Shown here in pieces: positions 59,410 to 64,000 of a stretch of DNA of 64,000 nt. The stretch is from Loripinus fragilis (lineage: Eukaryota > Mollusca > Bivalvia > Lucinida > Lucinidae). The stretch lies in the NCBI GenBank assembly GCA_964019695.1, contig OZ026515.1:40750994-40814993 (forward strand). Reading direction: 5' to 3'. The notes under the pieces are model-generated. The model searched no databases. It was not told where the DNA came from and worked only from the letters and a program-made list of their open reading frames with translations. The position numbers and the translations under genes are program-made. Within the stretch, counting starts at the first letter, position 1. Each line of letters begins with the position of its first letter.

Positions 59410-60160
59410 AGGTAGGTTCAGATTTCGTTACATTGTAATGTCATGGCATCTAATATGACCGCCATGGCAGCTTCTTGAAAATAGCCTTTCTTCCCCATAA
59501 CCCTTGGCCGTATAAAAAGGGAACTTTGTATAGTTTAAACATATTTTATTGCCAAATAAATACAACAACGTGGTTGGGTCACAAGTTCTCACAACATTAG
59601 TGATGACCCTTCCCCTACATTTTAAACATACACAATAGCTAATAAACATGGCTAGATATATACAAATGCATATGTATTATACACACCTAATTAACAAAGC
59701 AAAGCAGTTAGGAACATATATTGGAAACATATCAGAATAAATAAATAAATAAATATATATATTGTATTATACTTTGTATGAGACGTCAGGGCATGATAGA
59801 GGTTCAGATGTGTTAAAATAGTGACACAGCCAACACCCAATATTGACGCCATGCTGGACATCTTGAAAAAAGTTTTATACGGATTCCTGAACGGCTGATC
59901 ACGGCTTGTCAGATCAAGCTGAACTTTTGCGTGGACCACCATCGAATATGGCAGCCATGGTGGCCATTTTGAAAATAGATTTCCCAAAATGGCAATCTTT
60001 AAACTTCTTCTCCTACGAAGCTCTACAGATTGGGGTTAAAGTTTCCGTTGAACATCAGGTCTTTTTATATGGTAGATTCAAAATTGTTCAAATGGTGGCG
60101 TGATAATGTTCATTCACTATGGCAGCCATGGTGACCATCTTGGAAATAGATTTTTTTTAC
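59410..60160. repeat. Cluster of the 'ccatggtggccat' dispersed repeat
   Basis: Units at 59410-59485, 59775-59880 and 59940-60160: 'aggttcagattt', 'catctaatatgaccgccatg', 'gcagccatggtggccatttt', 'ttgaaaatagattt'. An (AATA)n microsatellite is at 59737-59755. Confidence 0.6.
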
Positions 60161-60552
60161 TGGTAATCGGTTCATCAAGGTAACATAGGTAAGCGATCTA
60201 TGGTCCTTTGGGCCTATTTTTAGAATGTGACTAGTAGCACAAAATTGATTTTGTCTTTCCAGCTAGTAGAGTCCACCGTATACATGATTTTTGAGACGAG
60301 ACTAAATATTAAGGATTTGAATAACTCAAAATTGTAACACTGCAATGAGTATTGCACGTCTGTTGAATTACTTCACGACATCTTTATTTGTTTTGCTTTA
60401 TGTTGACATCACTGACGTTTTAAGCTTTATATCTTAGTTATTTGTCTTATATTTCTATTGCTGATCAAATAAACCTTTTTTGATCTAAGAGAACATTGTA
60501 GAACAACAGATGTACTCGCCGACAAACATCCATTCAAAGTAAGAAAGAGGGC
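60161..60552. other. Unassigned AT-rich sequence
   Basis: No feature recognised. Confidence 0.4.
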
Positions 60553-60665
60553 AAAGATCATTAATCGATACAATCAAGCACCACATCTGACCCAGGATAC
60601 CAATGGGAAAGTGACAACGTCACAATTAGACATCACAAACGAGAGCCAAGAGGTCAGCCCTTACG
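60553..60665 (-). repeat. Dispersed repeat of about 560 bp, copy 3, 3' end only
   Basis: Inverse of 49700-49815: 'caatcaagcaccacatctg', 'cccaggataccaatggga', 'gagccaagaggtcag'. Confidence 0.75.
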
Positions 60666-61265
60666 TACATGTACAGCGAATTTTCAACCCAGACATTTAT
60701 CTTCCCATCGAAATAGCACGTCGGATCACTTGTACTATTTAATGTTTTCGGAGAGAAAAGAACGCCTTTGAAAAGTATTCTTATACATCACGACTTCCGC
60801 CTTAAAATACATAGCATTTAAACCCTGTGAAATCATCTTACCTTTCTGTCAGAAGTAGAATATTCAAATTTATATATGTTTAATAGGATACAATGATTTG
60901 TGTTATGTTTATATGGGTCTGCCAATGTCAAAAGATACGTATGGTAAGATAAGTCAATCTTTAAATCGTCCATGCTCAGCTATTCAGCGAGGTGAGGCTA
61001 AATGTAATGCTTTTGGTATGTACATTTTTCAGCTATAACACTTTACAAGGACGTGATCCGTTCCATAAAACACAATGAGATGGCTCATAATATTACTTCA
61101 GACATAACATAAAAATCAATGCGCCTTTCAGAAGGCGTTTAAATAAGATTGTGCTACTGATGAGCGAAATCTTGTGCCAAACAGTATGCAAATAAAGCGG
61201 AAAATATATGGAAAAGGTGTCAAATATGGATATGGATATGTGATAGTTGGATATCTGGCGTGTGT
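60666..61265. other. Unassigned AT-rich sequence
   Basis: No feature recognised; the stretch from 61230 on ('gtgtgtcgtccgtcgtg') may be the opening of the following repeat. Confidence 0.4.
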
Positions 61266-61995
61266 CGTCCGTCGTGTCATCAACAATTGTTTCAAAGCAC
61301 ATCTCCTCCTAAACTACTGGCTGGATTTTCATCAAACTTGGCAGGAATTATTCTTATATGACCCTCTACAATAAATATTAAATATATTTCAGTCCGTTGC
61401 ATATTTGTGTAACATGGGCTAAAGTAGATTTTTGAAATGAAAACTTTAAAAATCTTCTTGTCCGAAATTACAAGGCCTAGAATTATAGCATCATCTAGTA
61501 GACCTCTACCAAGTTTATTCAAATTATGCCTTTAGGGTTACAAATGGCCCCACCCCTGGGTAACATGTTTTATATAGGCTTTTATAGAGAACACATAAAC
61601 TATTCTTGTCTGAAACCACAAGGCCTACAGCTTTGGTATTTGGTATGCAGCATTATATAGTGGGCCTCTACCAAGTTTGTTAAATTATGCTCCTGTGGTA
61701 AAAAGTTGCCCTGCCCAATATTCATATGTTTCACATAGGCTTATATATAGATAACACAATTAAAGCTTCTAATCTGAAACCACAAGGCATAGAGCCTTAA
61801 TATTAAGTATATAGCACCATCTAGAGGGGTTCTATTTAGTTTGTTCAAATTATGGCCACGGGGCCAAAAATTGCGCCGCCCGGGGGTTTCATGATTTACA
61901 TAGGCTTATATATTGAAAACATGAACAAATGTTCTTCTGAAACCACAAGGCCAAGAGCCTTGATAGTTGGTTTATAGCTTTATCTAGTAGACATC
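61266..61995 (+). repeat. Mollusc-type tandem repeat, about 163-bp unit
   Basis: 'acatctcctcctaaactac' start, then units containing 'accacaaggcctagag', 'gatatttggtatgtagca', 'cctctaccaagtttgttcaa', 'attatgcccctggggcc', 'catgttttacataggctt'. The 'caaggc' landmark recurs at about 61470, 61620, 61785 and 61948. Fragments are at 6119-6260, 43040 and 63540-63890. Confidence 0.8.
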
Positions 61996-61998
61996 GTA

Positions 61999-62193
61999 AG
62001 CATCTACCAAAAAGTAAGTGTGTGTGATCAGGAAATACCACAATCAGAAACTGCAGACCAACCCTAGGTACCATGAGGAAGAGCCACATGACATTTACAG
62101 TAACAAGACATCCAAAAGACAATTAAAGCAAAGCTACCAGCTCTCTCTCTCTCTCTTCTACGTCAAGGTGATTGCAAAACTAGAAAAGACATA
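61999..62193 (+). repeat. Dispersed repeat with (CT)n tract, copy 2, left part
   Basis: Matches 46480-46650; interrupted at TA 62192-62193 by the element that follows. Confidence 0.75.
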
Positions 62194-63211
62194 CAGTGAG
62201 CCACTTTAGTTACGCACCACTTATAAAATGATAACTACTCTGAAACGAAATATGCTTTTTTATTCTGAGACTACCAGCGTAAAGCGTATCTATATTTGCA
62301 TTAGCCATTGAAACTTTATTGTGATCAGATGAGAAACAAGTGGAAAATGGATCTTGAAGGACACTACCCTCAAAACACCATTTCACATTGCATTATTTTG
62401 AACGAAACTCCGATCACATTGCGCTTTTTTCGGGGTCGAATTTCTGCAATGCCAGAGATAAGAGCTGATTTATTATTGGCAGTTGGAATTTATCAGTTTT
62501 ATAAACGTTTTTACTATTTTGGTTCTCAGCTGACAAAGGTTTGAAAAAAGTTTATTTTATGACTTTTTTTTAAAGTTAGTTAAAATTTCGTATGATTCTG
62601 AGTAAACTAGCTATCAAAACACTCTTTTATAATTTCATTTTAAACACCCATGTATCCGCCGTTTATTTTCGTAAAAAAATAAATGGATTAATTGGCGTCA
62701 TAGTGTTGACGTTAGTAATGACGTCACTACTACCAAGGCTATAAGACGTGTCAATGATAAGATGTTTTTGTGTTTTGATACTTCTATGTCAACAGGTGAC
62801 TCATAACAAAACAATTTGTGAAGGAAAACCTGTTTAATTATTGTAACTGACGTTAATATTACGTCAAATCGAGATTTTCTTCAAAAAGTAGCAGCGTTAC
62901 TAACTTCAACGAAGTTTTACTTGAATAAAACAATTGTTTTTGGTGTTTTTTCTGTCACAACGATCATCATGGATAATTCCTAGCGCAAAATACAAATAGA
63001 AAATATTGACGTTTAAGTTGCACAAGCATTTTTGTCAAAATTGCATTTAACATTGCAGATTGATTCGCATGAGTGATTTCGGTATTTTTTCGATGTCATC
63101 AAACAGATAAAATGTCAATAAGTAAATTATCATAGAGAATGTTTGATTCCAGCATTTTCGTCAAAAAATGTAGATCCTGAAAAGATGATGCGTAACTAAA
63201 GTGGCTCACTG
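62194..63211. mobile_element. Non-autonomous Tc1/mariner-type element, 1,018 bp
   Basis: Inverted ends CAGTGAGCCACTTTAGTTAC (extending to 23 bp) flanked by TA on both sides (62192-62193, 63212-63213). It splits the (CT)n repeat, whose unsplit relative at 46480 shows the original order. Interior open frames are below 80 codons with no transposase motifs. Confidence 0.87.
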
Positions 63212-63390
63212 TATTGTAATACAAACAAAAAAGAAACAAAGAACAACACAGAACCCCAACAAGCAATGGGAGGTACATAAAACAATAAATTAACAACAAC
63301 AGAGCCACCGCCTTAGATCGGATAGCAGTCTATCCTACCGGAGGGCTTAAATTCATTTTATTGGCGCCAAATCTTCGCCCTATATTCAGT
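63212..63390 (+). repeat. Dispersed repeat with (CT)n tract, copy 2, right part
   Basis: Matches 46680-46815: 'gtacataaaacaataaa', 'aacaacaacagagccaccgc', 'cttagatcgg', 'gagggcttaaattcatttt'. Confidence 0.75.
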
Positions 63391-63539
63391 TGTCTTTAAA
63401 ACACAAATGTTTAGCTCGCACGGAGGCTTCCTTAATAATGCAATGTATCATTACAGAGAAATAACCTAATTAACACGCTATGGTGGAAAAAAAGAAATGG
63501 GCTCATGACTCAAAGATAGTCAGAGCTAAAGAAAAATGA

Positions 63540-63890
63540 AACCACAAGGAAGTATATTCAAATTATGCCCCGGGGGTCGCATGTTTTACATAGACTCATA
63601 TAGGGAAATATAAACAAAATCTTCTTGTCTGCAACCACAAGGCACCAAGCCTTGATATTTGGTATGTAGTATTATCTAGTAGACATCTACCAAGTTTGTT
63701 TAAATTATGCCCGTTGGGCCAAAAATGACTCCACATGGGGGTCACCTATTTTGCATAAGCACATATAGGTACAACATGAAAAATCAGTGTTGTCTGAAAA
63801 CACAAGGTCTAGAGCCTTGATATTTGGCATCATGCATTATGTGGTTGGCCTTTACCAAAATTGTTCAAATTATGCCCCTGGAGCTGAAAT
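63540..63890 (+). repeat. Mollusc-type tandem repeat, second array
   Basis: Two to three units of the 61.3-kb repeat: 'accacaaggcaccaagcc', 'gatatttggtatgtagta', 'catctaccaagtttgttta', 'attatgcccgttgggcc', 'gggggtcacc'. It runs into unrecognised sequence at the window end. Confidence 0.75.
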
Positions 63891-64000
63891 GTAAGCATAT
63901 CATTTGGTCAGAACCATTATGTTCAAACGAAATAGCAAAGAGAAACGTTTTGGTCAATAATCCGGATATTCAGTGTATTTGGTCAATGTCACAAATCTAA

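Overview
Eukaryotic, AT-rich, non-coding DNA. I find no intact protein-coding gene and no convincing tRNA or rRNA gene. The open frames are short (longest 143 codons), have no recognisable domains except decayed Tc1 transposase, and mostly overlap repeats. The repeat types suggest a marine mollusc, most likely a bivalve: a tRNA-derived SINE with a conserved body, tandem elements built on AGGTCA motifs, TA-flanked Tc1/mariner MITEs, and 'accaagtttgttcaaattatgccc' type tandem repeats. That assignment rests on recall of such families and was not searched.

Layout. 0-11.2 kb is a mosaic of dispersed repeats, including a nested stack at 5.2-6.25 kb (dispersed repeat < SINE < poly-G MITE < second SINE), a Tc1-like MITE at 7.3 kb, a fold-back element at 8.8-9.5 kb and an AGGTCA-motif tandem element at 10.3-11.2 kb. 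11.2-34.4 kb is one very large inverted duplication. Its core (13.6-31.1 kb) is a satellite of about 173-bp monomers, in + orientation up to about 22.73 kb and - orientation after it. The unique-looking flanks of the satellite (11.2-13.6 and 31.1-34.4 kb) are also inverted copies of each other. A 2,982-bp hAT-like element with an 8-bp target duplication sits in the left arm only; a MITE (left) and two SINEs (right) are also arm-specific, and the opposite arm supplies the empty site for at least one of them.

34.4-43.6 kb holds tRNA-like SINE debris, a second hAT-like element carrying a second AGGTCA-motif array, a minisatellite, and a Tc1-derived element made of two oppositely oriented 3' halves of a dead transposase gene. 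43.6-64 kb is a lower-density mix of SINEs, poly-G MITEs, two non-autonomous Tc1/mariner elements (56.7 and 62.2 kb), and dispersed repeats of unknown origin, separated by AT-rich stretches in which I see nothing.

Nothing here works as an operon or pathway. The biology is that of repeat turnover: satellite homogenisation, inversion, nested transposition. The most unusual signals are the giant inverted satellite with its duplicated flanks, a cluster of a 14-bp motif (GTTACGGTATTGAC) in both orientations inside the hAT-like insertion, and the TE-borne arrays of TCAAGGTCA motifs.
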